Positions 34,195-43,118 of a DNA stretch of 64,000 bases are shown here, in pieces. The DNA lies in contig NZ_JAADJV010000004.1 in assembly GCF_011684115.1 (NCBI RefSeq), positions 186,001 through 250,000 of the forward strand, in the 5' to 3' direction. Source of the DNA: Rahnella aceris. GTDB lineage: Bacteria > Pseudomonadota > Gammaproteobacteria > Enterobacterales > Enterobacteriaceae. The stretch's first letter is position 1. Every line of letters begins with the position of its first letter. The notes under the pieces were generated by a model. That model ran no database searches and was not told the DNA's origin. It saw only the letters and a list, made by a program, of their open reading frames with translations. The translations under genes were made by a program, and so were the position numbers.

Positions 34195-35781
34195 CTAACG
34201 CACCGACAAATAATGATGCACCTGAGGTTTATTTTCGCCACGGTGATAACGCGTCACTTCGCTTTGTAAATCGGCATCGGCATGTGACACACGCTGATGC
34301 TGACGCAAATGCTCATGCCAGGACTCCACCAGGAACCATTCCACCAGACGCGACGGGTCATCGCTGTGTTCGGTGATCCCCCACGCATAAGCACCGTCAC
34401 GGCGGCGCGCCAGCGAAAGTTTCCGAATTTCCGCCAGAAACGCCGGGCGATCTTCTTGTGCAATCATGTATTCAATCTGGATCATCACCGGACCGCGGTC
34501 GCCCTGCACATCGCCTTCAACCACCGGATTTTCCCAGTGACCGGCAGGCTGTAAATCCGCCTCGCCTGCGGGCAGTTTCAGCCGCCAGCATACCAGCGCG
34601 GCGATAACCAGGCCGGTACCGGCGAGTAATAACGCCCCGACCAGACCGGTTTCCTGTGCGATTAATCCCCAGAACAGGCTGCCCGCCGCCATCGCGCCGT
34701 TAAATACCATCAGGTACACCGCCAGCCCGCGGCCACGTACCCAGTCAGGCAGCACCGCCTGCGCCACGCCGTTCATGGATGTCAGCGCGATAATCCAGCC
34801 AATCCCTAATACCACCATCAGCACCACGGCCAGCCATTTTGCCGGTGACGTCGCCAGCAGCAACATCACGGCGGCGGACAGTAAGGCGGAAAGCAACACC
34901 AGCCCGTCAACACTCAGTTTCTGACGTAAACGGGGCAGCAACAGTGCACCGCAAATCGCACCGACGCCCACTGCGCCGAGCAGGATGCCGTAAAATCCGG
35001 CGGTACCGTGCAGCATATTGCGGGCAATCAGCGGCAACATCGCCCAGATCGCACTGGCGAAAGCGAAGTAAATCGCGGCACGCAGCAGCACACGATGAAG
35101 TTCCCGGCTGGCTTTGACATATCGCAGCCCGGCACGGAACGCGCCAAGAAAGTGTTCTGATAATTCATTTTTCGCTTTGACCGGACGCTTCCACCACAGT
35201 AATGCGCCAATCACAAAAACATAGCTCATCACATCTGCGCCATAAGCCGCACCGGCACCGAGACTGGCTAACAGCAAGCCACCGCCCGCAGGCCCTACTG
35301 CGCGGGCAATATTAATCCCAAGCGAGTTCAGGGCAACGGCATTTCGCAAATCAGAACGGGGCACCAGTTCCGGCACAATCGCCTGCCAGGCTGGCCCCAT
35401 CAGCGCCGCACCGATACCGCCGATAAAGGTCAGCGCGACCAGATATTCCACGGTCAGCAAATTATTGTGCGACAACAGAAGCAAGGTTCCGCTGACGCCC
35501 GCCAGTAACAACTGAACAAAAATCAGCAGGCGGCGACGGTCAAGAATATCGGACAGCACACCCGCGGGGATCGCCAGCAAAAAAATCGGCAACGTTGCTG
35601 CGGTTTGCATCAGCGCCACCGCCGCAGGGTTTGATGACAGCCCGGTGACTAACCATGAGCTGGCCACATCACGCATAAAACTGCCGGTATTGCCGAGAAT
35701 GGTTGCCACCCAAATCGTGGCAAACAGCCCCTGTTTGAGCGGCGAAAAAGCGCCGCCGGCCGCAGCATTATTCTGGCTCAT
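34195..35781 (-). CDS. MFS transporter with C-terminal ABM-like cytoplasmic domain
   Basis: 528 residues of the MFS_3/EntS-type exporter group. About 12 membrane helices fill residues 15-410 (IWVATILGNTGSFMRDVA, then AIPAGVLSDILDRRRLLIF as the MFS loop). From about residue 430 there is a soluble domain (VMIQIEYMIAQEDRPAFLAE) resembling the small ABM fold encoded separately at 32801-33109. Its ATG overlaps the DoxX stop by 4 bp (ATGA), so both are co-translated. Substrate unknown; export of an aromatic or quinone compound fits the context. Confidence 0.85.
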   Translation of the reverse strand: MSQNNAAAGGAFSPLKQGLFATIWVATILGNTGSFMRDVASSWLVTGLSSNPAAVALMQTAATLPIFLLAIPAGVLSDILDRRRLLIFVQLLLAGVSGTLLLLSHNNLLTVEYLVALTFIGGIGAALMGPAWQAIVPELVPRSDLRNAVALNSLGINIARAVGPAGGGLLLASLGAGAAYGADVMSYVFVIGALLWWKRPVKAKNELSEHFLGAFRAGLRYVKASRELHRVLLRAAIYFAFASAIWAMLPLIARNMLHGTAGFYGILLGAVGVGAICGALLLPRLRQKLSVDGLVLLSALLSAAVMLLLATSPAKWLAVVLMVVLGIGWIIALTSMNGVAQAVLPDWVRGRGLAVYLMVFNGAMAAGSLFWGLIAQETGLVGALLLAGTGLVIAALVCWRLKLPAGEADLQPAGHWENPVVEGDVQGDRGPVMIQIEYMIAQEDRPAFLAEIRKLSLARRRDGAYAWGITEHSDDPSRLVEWFLVESWHEHLRQHQRVSHADADLQSEVTRYHRGENKPQVHHYLSVR

Positions 35782-36197
35782 GCCCGCTCCTTAAGGTCAG
35801 TCCAGGCGACATAGATAAAAGCGCCGGCCAGCCCGATGTGCTCGAAGAAACCGTTCATCATCATGGCGCGTTCATGGCCGGAAACCTGCCAGTACGCATT
35901 CGCCATAAAGTTGGCGCTGAAAGTGAACAGTGCCAGTGCCAGCGCGCCAGCCCAGCGAAAGCGTCCGGAAAGAATCAGCGCTGAAGCGCCCAGTTCCAGC
36001 ACAATCACGGCTGCGGCCATGGGCGCGGCGGGCGATAAGCCGAAATGCTGCATCTCGGCAATCGCGCCGGGAAAATCGAACAGTTTGACGATACCGCCCT
36101 GCAGATACGCGGCACACAAGGCCAGCAGGGCCAACCAGCGGATAACCGCGAAAGGGATAACAGGTGCCGACAGGCGGGAAACAGGGGCATGACGCAT
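35778..36197 (-). CDS. DoxX-family membrane protein
   Basis: 139 residues with four predicted transmembrane helices, the layout of DoxX/YqjF proteins. Signature residues include YLQGGIVKLFDFPGAIAEM and RFRWAGALALALF. The family is linked to quinone or thiol handling in the membrane, but no enzymatic role is firm. A good ribosome site (GGAGAGACATC) precedes the ATG. It overlaps the downstream exporter gene by 4 bp and follows the isochorismatase-type gene by about 60 bp. Confidence 0.85.
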   Translation of the reverse strand: MRHAPVSRLSAPVIPFAVIRWLALLALCAAYLQGGIVKLFDFPGAIAEMQHFGLSPAAPMAAAVIVLELGASALILSGRFRWAGALALALFTFSANFMANAYWQVSGHERAMMMNGFFEHIGLAGAFIYVAWTDLKERA

Positions 36198-36259
36198 GAT
36201 GTCTCTCCTGCCGGAACCCGCCTGAGCACGGTTCCGGCTTAATGGATAAATGAAGAAGG

Positions 36260-36901
36260 TTACGCTTTGCGCTGAGGGGCTTTGTGCACCATGGTGTAGG
36301 CATAATCGACGCCCATACCGTACGCACCGCTGTGCTCGCGAACCAGATTCATCACATCGTCGTAAGTCTCTTTGCGTGACCAGTCGCGCTGGTATTCGAG
36401 CAGAACCTGCTGCCAGGTCACCGGCACCGCACCGGCCTGCACCATACGGTCAATGGAACGTTCGTGTGCATCCACGCTGGTGCCGCCGGAAGTATCGGTC
36501 ACCACATACACTTCATACCCTTCTTTCAGCGCCATCAGTGCCGGGAATGTCAGACACACTTCAGTCCACAGGGCAGAGATAATCAGTTTCTTACGGCCAG
36601 TGGCTTCAACAGCTTTCACGAATGCCGCGTCTTCCCAGGAGTTCATTGAGGTACGCTCAATCGGTTTCACATCCGGATGTACCGCCAGTAATTCCGGCCA
36701 GATATAGCCGCTGAAGCTTTCCGTTTCAACCGAGGTGTAAATCACCGGCACGTTAAAAACTTTGCCCGCTTTAGCGAGAGCGACCGTATTATTTTTAAGC
36801 TGCTGGCGATCGATATTCGCAACGCCGAATGACATTTGTGGCTGATGGTCGATGAAAATCAGGGTGGAGTTCTGTGGGTCCAGCAGATCGAATTTAGACA
36901 T
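36260..36901 (-). CDS. Isochorismatase-family hydrolase (YcaC-like)
   Basis: 213-residue cytosolic hydrolase of the cysteine-dependent isochorismatase superfamily. Features: FIDHQPQMSFGV carrying the catalytic Asp18, and ISALWTEVCLTFPALM carrying the nucleophile Cys116 with the cis-peptide region before it; it resembles E. coli YcaC, whose substrate is unknown. Start chosen at 36901 because AGAGG is eight bases upstream; an ATG two codons earlier lies too close to it. First gene of the minus-strand run isochorismatase-DoxX-exporter. Confidence 0.87.
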   Translation of the reverse strand: MSKFDLLDPQNSTLIFIDHQPQMSFGVANIDRQQLKNNTVALAKAGKVFNVPVIYTSVETESFSGYIWPELLAVHPDVKPIERTSMNSWEDAAFVKAVEATGRKKLIISALWTEVCLTFPALMALKEGYEVYVVTDTSGGTSVDAHERSIDRMVQAGAVPVTWQQVLLEYQRDWSRKETYDDVMNLVREHSGAYGMGVDYAYTMVHKAPQRKA

Positions 36902-37228
36902 TTTCATTTCCTCTCAGAGTGCATTGTTGGGTTGTGTGTTTGTATTTCACGTTGTGTTGTTGTGCTGCTGGAATTAACAATAGGTCAGGACATCAAAAGC
37001 GGATAGCGGAAAGAATTTGGCAACTTGTTCAGATTTTTTTGACAGGCACCCCCCTCTCTATACCGTCGTAAATCCCTATTACTTTCAGACTGATAGAAGC
37101 AACAAAATCTTTTAACGACTTGTCAAAAATAACCCATTATCAATATTTCCCTGCCATGCCTAATGTTGTTTGCAACACAACACACAACCTGTTTAAAACC
37201 TGCAAATAACCGCTGAGGAAATATAAAA
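36902..37228. other. Divergent intergenic region with inverted repeats
   Basis: 327 bp between the isochorismatase-type gene and the alpha/beta hydrolase gene. GGTTGTGTGT (36930-36939) recurs inverted as ACACACAACC (37180-37189), and TGTTG-TTTG-CAACA (37164-37177) is a local palindrome. Both are plausible binding sites for the nearby LysR-type regulator. Tandem TTGTG steps occur around 36930-36965. Confidence 0.4.
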
Positions 37229-38050
37229 ATGAGCACATTCAATACCCAAGACGGCACTCAAATTTATTTTAAAGACTGGGGCAAAGGTAAGCCGGTGTTA
37301 TTCAGCCACGGCTGGCCGCTGGATGCCGATATGTGGGACAGCCAGATGAATTTCCTGGCCGATCGCGGCTACCGCGTTATCGCTTTTGACCGTCGTGGTT
37401 TTGGCCGTTCAGAGCAGCCATGGGAAGGTTACAACTACGACACTTTCGCCTCTGACATCAACGATCTGATTGAACATCTCGACCTGCACGACGTTACGCT
37501 GGTCGGCTTCTCGATGGGCGGCGGCGACGTCACCCGCTACATCAGCCGTTACGGTTCAGAACGCGTCACCAGCCTGGTATTGCTCGGCGCGGTCACCCCG
37601 CTGTTTATTAAAACGGATGATCATCCGCAGGGCGTGGATAAATCAGTATTTGACGGCATCCGGGCCGGTTTACTGAAAGACCGCGCACAGTTCATCAGCG
37701 ACTTTGCGACGCCGTTCTACGGCACTAATCAGGGGATGACCGTTTCCGACGGCGTGATGACACAGACGCTGAACATCGCGCTGATGGCGTCGCTGAAAGG
37801 CACCGTCGATTGTGTCACGGCCTTCTCTGAAACAGATTTCCGCCCGGATATGGCGAAAATTACCGTGCCGACGCTGGTTATTCACGGCAGCGCGGATCAG
37901 ATAGTGCCGTTCGAAGCCACCGGCAAGCTGGCGGCAGAAATGATTAAAACTGCAGAACTGAAAATCTATGAAGGCGCACCGCACGGTTTTGCCGTCACAC
38001 ATCAGGATCAACTGAACGACGATTTGCTGGCATTCCTGAGCGGAAAATAA
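37229..38050 (+). CDS. Alpha/beta hydrolase, non-haem chloroperoxidase-like
   Basis: 273 residues of the cofactor-free haloperoxidase/esterase family. The nucleophile is Ser95 in GFSMGG; the catalytic Asp is in GSADQIVPF and the His in APHGFAVTH near residue 252. The oxyanion region FSHGWPLDADMW near residue 25 is typical. A ribosome site (GAGGAA) precedes the ATG. Together with the divergent isochorismatase, DoxX and exporter genes it may form a detoxification or catabolic unit, but peroxidase versus esterase activity cannot be decided. Confidence 0.88.
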   Translation: MSTFNTQDGTQIYFKDWGKGKPVLFSHGWPLDADMWDSQMNFLADRGYRVIAFDRRGFGRSEQPWEGYNYDTFASDINDLIEHLDLHDVTLVGFSMGGGDVTRYISRYGSERVTSLVLLGAVTPLFIKTDDHPQGVDKSVFDGIRAGLLKDRAQFISDFATPFYGTNQGMTVSDGVMTQTLNIALMASLKGTVDCVTAFSETDFRPDMAKITVPTLVIHGSADQIVPFEATGKLAAEMIKTAELKIYEGAPHGFAVTHQDQLNDDLLAFLSGK

Positions 38051-38071
38051 ATCAGGCCGCAGAAATAAAAC

Positions 38072-38105
38072 AGGCAGGTGATCTGACGATCGCCTGCCTT
38101 TTTTT
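38072..38105. terminator. Bidirectional rho-independent terminator
   Basis: AGGCAGGTGATC (38072-38083) pairs with GATCGCCTGCCT (38088-38099, one G-T wobble), followed by a run of T. Located between the convergent hydrolase gene and the coiled-coil/FKBP gene. Confidence 0.9.
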
Positions 38106-38117
38106 ATGCGGCCACTC

Positions 38118-41033
38118 TTACTTGTCTTTTATACCTAATATTTTGATATTCATGATGGAAAGTGAATTCGGCGGAATTTTACCCGGAATGCCGTCTTTGC
38201 CATACGCCAGTTCAGGTGGAATATACAGTGTCGCTTCGCCTTGCAAACCCAGCTTCAGCACGACTTCCTGAAGCACTGCAGGGATTTCCGTTACGGACGC
38301 GCTGATCACATTATTGTCTTTTTCGCTGGCAATGACTTTACCGTCGCCCAACGTCTCAATAATCTGCAAACGAATGCCCTTATCCATCGTCACTTTAGGT
38401 GCAGAACCTGGCTTAGTAATCTGGTAAATAAAGCCAGATTTGGCTTTCACCGCGCCTTTAGCCTTGCCCGCTTTATCGAGGATTTTCTGGTTATTCTCTA
38501 CATTTGACGTTTTTTGCTTTTCCTGACGAGAGCGGATATCACTGTCCAGACTGTTCAGCGACTCCCGCATGTCTTCAGTCGACATGCTGGACAGCTCATT
38601 CATCCGGTCAACAAAGCCTTTAACAATCACATTGCGATCAATTTTCTCACCGGCGGATACCACCTGCTCGATTTTTGAATTCGCGGCCTGCCCCAGCAAA
38701 TACCCGACAGAATAAGAACGCCCGGTTTTCTTGCTTTCTTTCGCCTGCAACGTTTTAAGTTCTGCATCACTGATCAACTCTCCGCCAGATTGCGTCACGG
38801 CAGCAATACTGTGTGAGGCGAGGTCTTTCTTCGTTTTATCCAGTTCGGCTGTCAGCTTATTTTTTTCTTCAGTGACTTTGGTCGCCGCCAGCTGACTCTC
38901 GCTGAGCTGGGCTGTCAGACGTTTCACATCCTCAGAAGATTTTGATAATGCCGTTTGTGACGCCTGATAATCACTTTGCGACTTTTTGTTCGCGGCCTCA
39001 GACGCCACCAGTTTTTCCGCCTGCGCTGCGCTCTGTTTCTGCAAATCTGCCAGTTGAATACTCAGTTGCGCTTTATCATCCGTGGCTTGTTTCAGGGTTT
39101 TCTGCAAAGCCAGATAATCCGCCTGAGATTTCTTATTGGCGGCTTGTGAAACGGACAACTTTTCATTTTGTGCCGCGCCTTGTTTCTGCAACTCTCCCAG
39201 TTGGGTTTTCATTTGCGCATTCTCATCAGCGGCCTGTTTCACGCTTTTCTGCAAGACCAGATAGTCAGCCTGTGACTTTTTGATGGTCGCCTCATACACG
39301 GACAGTTTGCCATTCTGTGCGGTGCCCTGTTTTTGCAAGTCTGCCAATTGAGTTTTCATTTGCGCATTCTCATCAGCGGCCTGTTTCAGGATTTTCTGCA
39401 GAGCGACATAGTCGGCCTGAGATTTTTTAACCGCCGTCTCTGACACTGACAATTTTCCGGTCTGCGCAGCAGTTTCTTTTTGCGATGCCGCCAGTTGGTT
39501 TTTCAACCCGGCATTTTCATCGGTCGCCTGTTTGAGGGTTTTCTGCAGAGCCACGTAGTCAGCCTGAGATTTCTTATTCACAGCATCTGAAACTGACAGT
39601 TTGTCATTACGTACAGCATCCTGTTTCTGCAAGTCTGCAAGCTGCGATTTCAATTGCGCATTCTCATCAGTGGCCTGTTTAAGGGACTTTTGCAGTAGCT
39701 GATTTTCATTGAGGGATTTGTTATTGGCCTCGACAGCGAACGCTATTTTTTCATTCTGGCTGGCGCCTTGCTTTTGCAGGCTGGCCAGCTGCGTTTTCAG
39801 TTGAACATTTTCAGCAGCAGCTTGTTTTGCCGTCGTCTGCAACTCAACCACATTAGCCTGAGATTTATTGCCCGTGCTTTGTAAAGCCTGCAATTTATCG
39901 GCCTGTGCAGTCGACTGCTTTTGTAGTGTCTCAAACTGCGTTTTAAGCTTATGATTTTCTTCTGTCGCCTGCTGTAATGTCGCATTCAGCACTGCGAATT
40001 CTGCCAGAGATTTACCGTTAGCGTGTTCGGATGAGACCAGTTGTTCGATGCGTGCCGAGGATTGCTTTTTCACGGTATCGAGTTGCGTTTTGAGCTGTGT
40101 ATTCTCACTGCTTAATTTTTTAAAGCTCGCCTCCAGAGCAGCGAATTCTTTCTGGGCTTTTTTAGTCGCCAATTGAGAGGCAGCTACCTGTTCGGAGGAT
40201 TTTTTGACTGAGCCGTCCTGACTGGTTTTGAATGCGGTTAACTGTGCTTTCAACCGGGCATTTTCACCCATAGTCTTTTTCAAAGATTGCTGAATATCTG
40301 CCACTTCGTCCTGGTATTTTTTTGTCGCCGTCTGCGCCACGGAAAGTTTTTCCGTCAGACTTTCAGCGTGTTTCTGGCTGCTCTTTAGCTTCTGCAACTG
40401 AGTGGTAATCTGCTGGTTTTCTTGTTGTGTATTTTTCAGCGAATTTTGCAGTTTTTTCAGTTCATCCTGCGTTTTTTTCTGCGCAAGTTTTTGATCTGCC
40501 GACGGCGGGATGACCACAGGTTTGGCTTTTAACGCCGCGATCTGCGTTTGGAGTTGTTGATTTTCTTTTTGTGTATCCGCATAAGATTTTTGCAAAGCCG
40601 CGTATTGATCACGGGATTTTTCTGCCGTGGATTTTGCTGTCTCAAGGGATTTTTTGAGCTGCTCATTGGCCTTTTTCTGGGTGTCGCTGACATTCGCAGT
40701 AGCAGGCACCGCAGGTGCAGACTGAGTGCTCGCAGGCTGAAGCGCTTTAGGGGCTTTCCTGACGGGCGCTGGCGTCGGTTTAGGTCGCGGTTTTTGCGCT
40801 ACCGGTTTTTCAACAAGGGCTTTCGGCACGACGATATTTTTTGGAGGCTGGATCAGCGGAGAGGAAGTCTTATCTTTTTCCGCAAAAACAGACGGTTCTG
40901 GAGCAGAAATTAAATTTTCACTCTGCAACTGATCCAAAAGACCCAGGTTAGCATCCACCGGTTCTTCAGCATGGGCTCCCTGTATATTGATCAGGAGCAG
41001 AATTAAGAAGAAAGACTTCACTCGCGCCATCAT
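38118..41033 (-). CDS. Giant exported coiled-coil protein with degenerate FKBP-type C-terminus
   Basis: 971 residues. Signal peptide 1-22 (FFLILLLINIQGAHA), Pro/Lys-rich linker about 60-110, then a coiled coil from about 115 to 735, and a FkpA/Mip-like region about 750-971 with an FKBP_N dimerisation-type segment and an FKBP_C-like end (YIPPELAYGKDGIPG). The coil is built from units containing ENxQLKTQL that recur at exactly 49 residues (seven heptads) at least eight times. By eye several FKBP active-site positions are changed (no Tyr-x-Gly, Phe-Asp or Trp at the expected places), so prolyl isomerase activity is doubtful. The coil could reach tens of nanometres in the periplasm. Its start overlaps the lipoprotein stop by 4 bp. 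Function unknown; a scaffold or holdase is inferred. Confidence 0.85.
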   Translation of the reverse strand: MMARVKSFFLILLLINIQGAHAEEPVDANLGLLDQLQSENLISAPEPSVFAEKDKTSSPLIQPPKNIVVPKALVEKPVAQKPRPKPTPAPVRKAPKALQPASTQSAPAVPATANVSDTQKKANEQLKKSLETAKSTAEKSRDQYAALQKSYADTQKENQQLQTQIAALKAKPVVIPPSADQKLAQKKTQDELKKLQNSLKNTQQENQQITTQLQKLKSSQKHAESLTEKLSVAQTATKKYQDEVADIQQSLKKTMGENARLKAQLTAFKTSQDGSVKKSSEQVAASQLATKKAQKEFAALEASFKKLSSENTQLKTQLDTVKKQSSARIEQLVSSEHANGKSLAEFAVLNATLQQATEENHKLKTQFETLQKQSTAQADKLQALQSTGNKSQANVVELQTTAKQAAAENVQLKTQLASLQKQGASQNEKIAFAVEANNKSLNENQLLQKSLKQATDENAQLKSQLADLQKQDAVRNDKLSVSDAVNKKSQADYVALQKTLKQATDENAGLKNQLAASQKETAAQTGKLSVSETAVKKSQADYVALQKILKQAADENAQMKTQLADLQKQGTAQNGKLSVYEATIKKSQADYLVLQKSVKQAADENAQMKTQLGELQKQGAAQNEKLSVSQAANKKSQADYLALQKTLKQATDDKAQLSIQLADLQKQSAAQAEKLVASEAANKKSQSDYQASQTALSKSSEDVKRLTAQLSESQLAATKVTEEKNKLTAELDKTKKDLASHSIAAVTQSGGELISDAELKTLQAKESKKTGRSYSVGYLLGQAANSKIEQVVSAGEKIDRNVIVKGFVDRMNELSSMSTEDMRESLNSLDSDIRSRQEKQKTSNVENNQKILDKAGKAKGAVKAKSGFIYQITKPGSAPKVTMDKGIRLQIIETLGDGKVIASEKDNNVISASVTEIPAVLQEVVLKLGLQGEATLYIPPELAYGKDGIPGKIPPNSLSIMNIKILGIKDK
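38931..40106. repeat. 147-bp tandem repeat array within the coiled-coil gene
   Basis: At least eight units of 49 codons lie in tandem (protein residues about 310-700). The nucleotide period is exactly 147 bp, for instance matching AGATA/GTC positions near 39114, 39261 and 39408. Units at 457-653 are the most alike, suggesting recent unequal duplication; those upstream of residue 310 are irregular (48-53 residues). Confidence 0.85.
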
Positions 41034-41398
41034 ATTTTATTCACTTCCTGAGAGCGCTCGTCCATGCTCTTAAAGGCCGCCCCTTTAACTCTTGCGCAGA
41101 TAAGTTTTAATTTAGAATCCAGCTCTATGTTCAGGATCTCCTGAGCATCTTTATTTATCAAACCTTTATTGGTTTTATAGACATCATAAGATTTTGTCAG
41201 TTGATTAAACTGCTTCTGATATAGATCAAAATCGTGAGGAGAGAGACGTTGTAATGCTTTGAATTCATTAACGCACGTATTATTCGAGCTTTTATTTACT
41301 GATACCTCTTTTATCGTAGCCACATTATTTTTAGTGCTACAAGCAGTCAATGCGATTAACGCAATGAGAGTCAAAGACATTAAGCAAGGCTTATTCAT
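41030..41398 (-). CDS. Small lipoprotein, partner of the coiled-coil/FKBP protein
   Basis: 122 residues. Signal peptide and lipobox LTAC with lipidated Cys20 and Ser at +2, which points to the outer membrane. The mature part has one pair of Cys (NNTCVNEF and KLICARV) that may form a disulphide, and a helical segment (FDLYQKQFNQLTKSYDVYKT). Its stop codon overlaps the start of the coiled-coil gene (ATGA), so the two are translationally coupled. I do not recognise the family; the coupling suggests an outer-membrane anchor for the partner. Confidence 0.78.
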   Translation of the reverse strand: MNKPCLMSLTLIALIALTACSTKNNVATIKEVSVNKSSNNTCVNEFKALQRLSPHDFDLYQKQFNQLTKSYDVYKTNKGLINKDAQEILNIELDSKLKLICARVKGAAFKSMDERSQEVNKI

Positions 41399-41952
41399 GG
41401 GAATTATCCTGTAGGGTTTTACTGCTAGAACACATTATTTTCCCAGCAAAATACCCCGTGGAACACCCACTTTTACTGAAATGATCATTTAGCAAACACC
41501 ACATCAAATAAAAACAAAATAAAATCAATAAGTTAAATTAATAAAAATGAAAAAAACCTTTCTTTTTTATGCGTAAAAGAAAAAAATTCGTCGTTGTAAC
41601 GATGTCTTAATGGATAAATAATTTGTGAAAATTGACATATATCATTATTTATTTTTCAGAAATCCCGCGAAATCCTCAAATATCAATTAACATTTCTGGA
41701 TAAAACGGAATGCTCCTCAATCACGATTAGGATTATTGGTAGCTTTAATTTTCAAACCACCTTCCCTGCATCCAAACGTTCAACAAGAAAATCAATCATA
41801 CTACGGGGAAACTGCAGTGCTCATCAGGGCACGGCATTTCCGACGGTGCGGTGTGATAGCATAGATGCAGAAACGAAAAGGCATTCCCGCATAGGAATGC
41901 CTTTTTCTTTTCTGCATATTTTTTAAGCACTGCTTTTTTAAGCAAGCAGGCG
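41399..41952. other. AT-rich intergenic region between lipoprotein and SorC regulator genes
   Basis: 554 bp. The stretch 41480-41750 is strongly AT-rich and would hold the lipoprotein promoter on the minus strand. The right end contains a terminator hairpin (separate entry). No gene or conserved RNA recognised. Confidence 0.5.
41876..41909. terminator. Rho-independent terminator downstream of the SorC regulator
   Basis: AAAAGGCATTCC (41876-41887) pairs perfectly with GGAATGCCTTTT (41894-41905) and has T on one side and A on the other, so it can stop the minus-strand SorC transcript. Confidence 0.88.
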
Positions 41953-42885
41953 TCAGACCACCGGCAGTTTATCCAGAATCGCCTGTGCGGTATTCACGTC
42001 TGTCACTAATGAATTAATCATGCCTGAACGCACGGCACCGATAATCCCTGCCGCTTTTTCCGGCGTTGCCGCCACGCCGATAGTCAGCGGCGTATTGCGT
42101 AGCTGTTCAACCGAGGCCGCAATCATTCGCTCCTCGCCTTCCCAGTGCAATAACTCGCCGGTTCCCGTGAAGTAATGGCGCAGCACATCGCCTGCGGCAT
42201 CGCTCAATGCCTGCTCACCGGGCGTCGCGGTAGTGGATTCACTCGGTTTCGGGGTATGCGTCAGACCCACGCCGACAATCGCCGCATCGAGTTTGTCCCA
42301 CAGTGAAATGATTTCCTGCACGCTCGGGTCCGAGAGAAACGCATCACGCAGTTCCGCCGAAGAAAGATAAGGGGCATGAAGAAAATAGGGTGTGCCTTCC
42401 ATCTGTTCCGCCGCACGGCGCACGAACTCGGTTATCTGAAAATGCGGCGCAGATTGTTGCATCCCGCCGTTGAGCGCCACGGTCATGATCCCCGGCAGAC
42501 GGGGCATACCGGCCAGCGTGACTTCGCGCACTGCTCTTCCCCAGCCGATGCCGAGCACCGATCCCGCGCCTAAACCGGCTTCCTGTAAAAGAGAAGCCAG
42601 CGGCGTCGCCAGCGCGCCGAGCACATTGCCCGGCGGTGCATCCACAACATACGCATGTTTCAGCCCGAGACGTTTTATCAGGTCTGCCGTCATGTCTTCC
42701 GGTGACGATAATCCCACCACTTCGATGCGCACAATCCCCGCCGCGCGGGCTTTATTCAACAACCGGGAAATGGTTGCCGTCGACACATCCAGCTTGCGTG
42801 CAATCTCCACCTGAGACATATCAGACTCGTAATGCAGCTTCGCCACCAGATGCATCATGGCACGCGTTGCTGCAATATCTTGCAA
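41953..42885 (-). CDS. SorC/DeoR-family sugar-responsive regulator
   Basis: 310 residues. N-terminal helix-turn-helix (SQVEIARKLDVSTATISRLL, about 24-43) and a C-terminal sugar-phosphate-binding domain (GIGWGRAVREV, then GVGLTH), the SorC/DeoR layout. It probably senses a phosphorylated sugar and controls the divergent aldolase operon. The start is uncertain: TTG at 42885 has AAGAG six bases upstream; an ATG pair near residue 10 (42858) is an alternative. Isolated from the operon by a 230-bp divergent promoter region. Confidence 0.9.
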   Translation of the reverse strand: MQDIAATRAMMHLVAKLHYESDMSQVEIARKLDVSTATISRLLNKARAAGIVRIEVVGLSSPEDMTADLIKRLGLKHAYVVDAPPGNVLGALATPLASLLQEAGLGAGSVLGIGWGRAVREVTLAGMPRLPGIMTVALNGGMQQSAPHFQITEFVRRAAEQMEGTPYFLHAPYLSSAELRDAFLSDPSVQEIISLWDKLDAAIVGVGLTHTPKPSESTTATPGEQALSDAAGDVLRHYFTGTGELLHWEGEERMIAASVEQLRNTPLTIGVAATPEKAAGIIGAVRSGMINSLVTDVNTAQAILDKLPVV

Positions 42886-43118
42886 AATTGGCTCTTTCAG
42901 CTTGAAATTCCTTTCAGTAATGAATTACACTCAAATCGTCGATTGAGGGATTATTGCGCAACACCTGTAAAAATGCAATGTGCCGGATCGGGCTTCAACC
43001 CTTGTAATACGGCATGTTACGCGATTTTCCGCCCCGTTTTTTCAGGGGGGAAAGACAGAACGTCCAGTGTAATCGAGATTTTTTAATCTGTAATAAATTT
43101 CACGCAAAGGAGAGTTCC

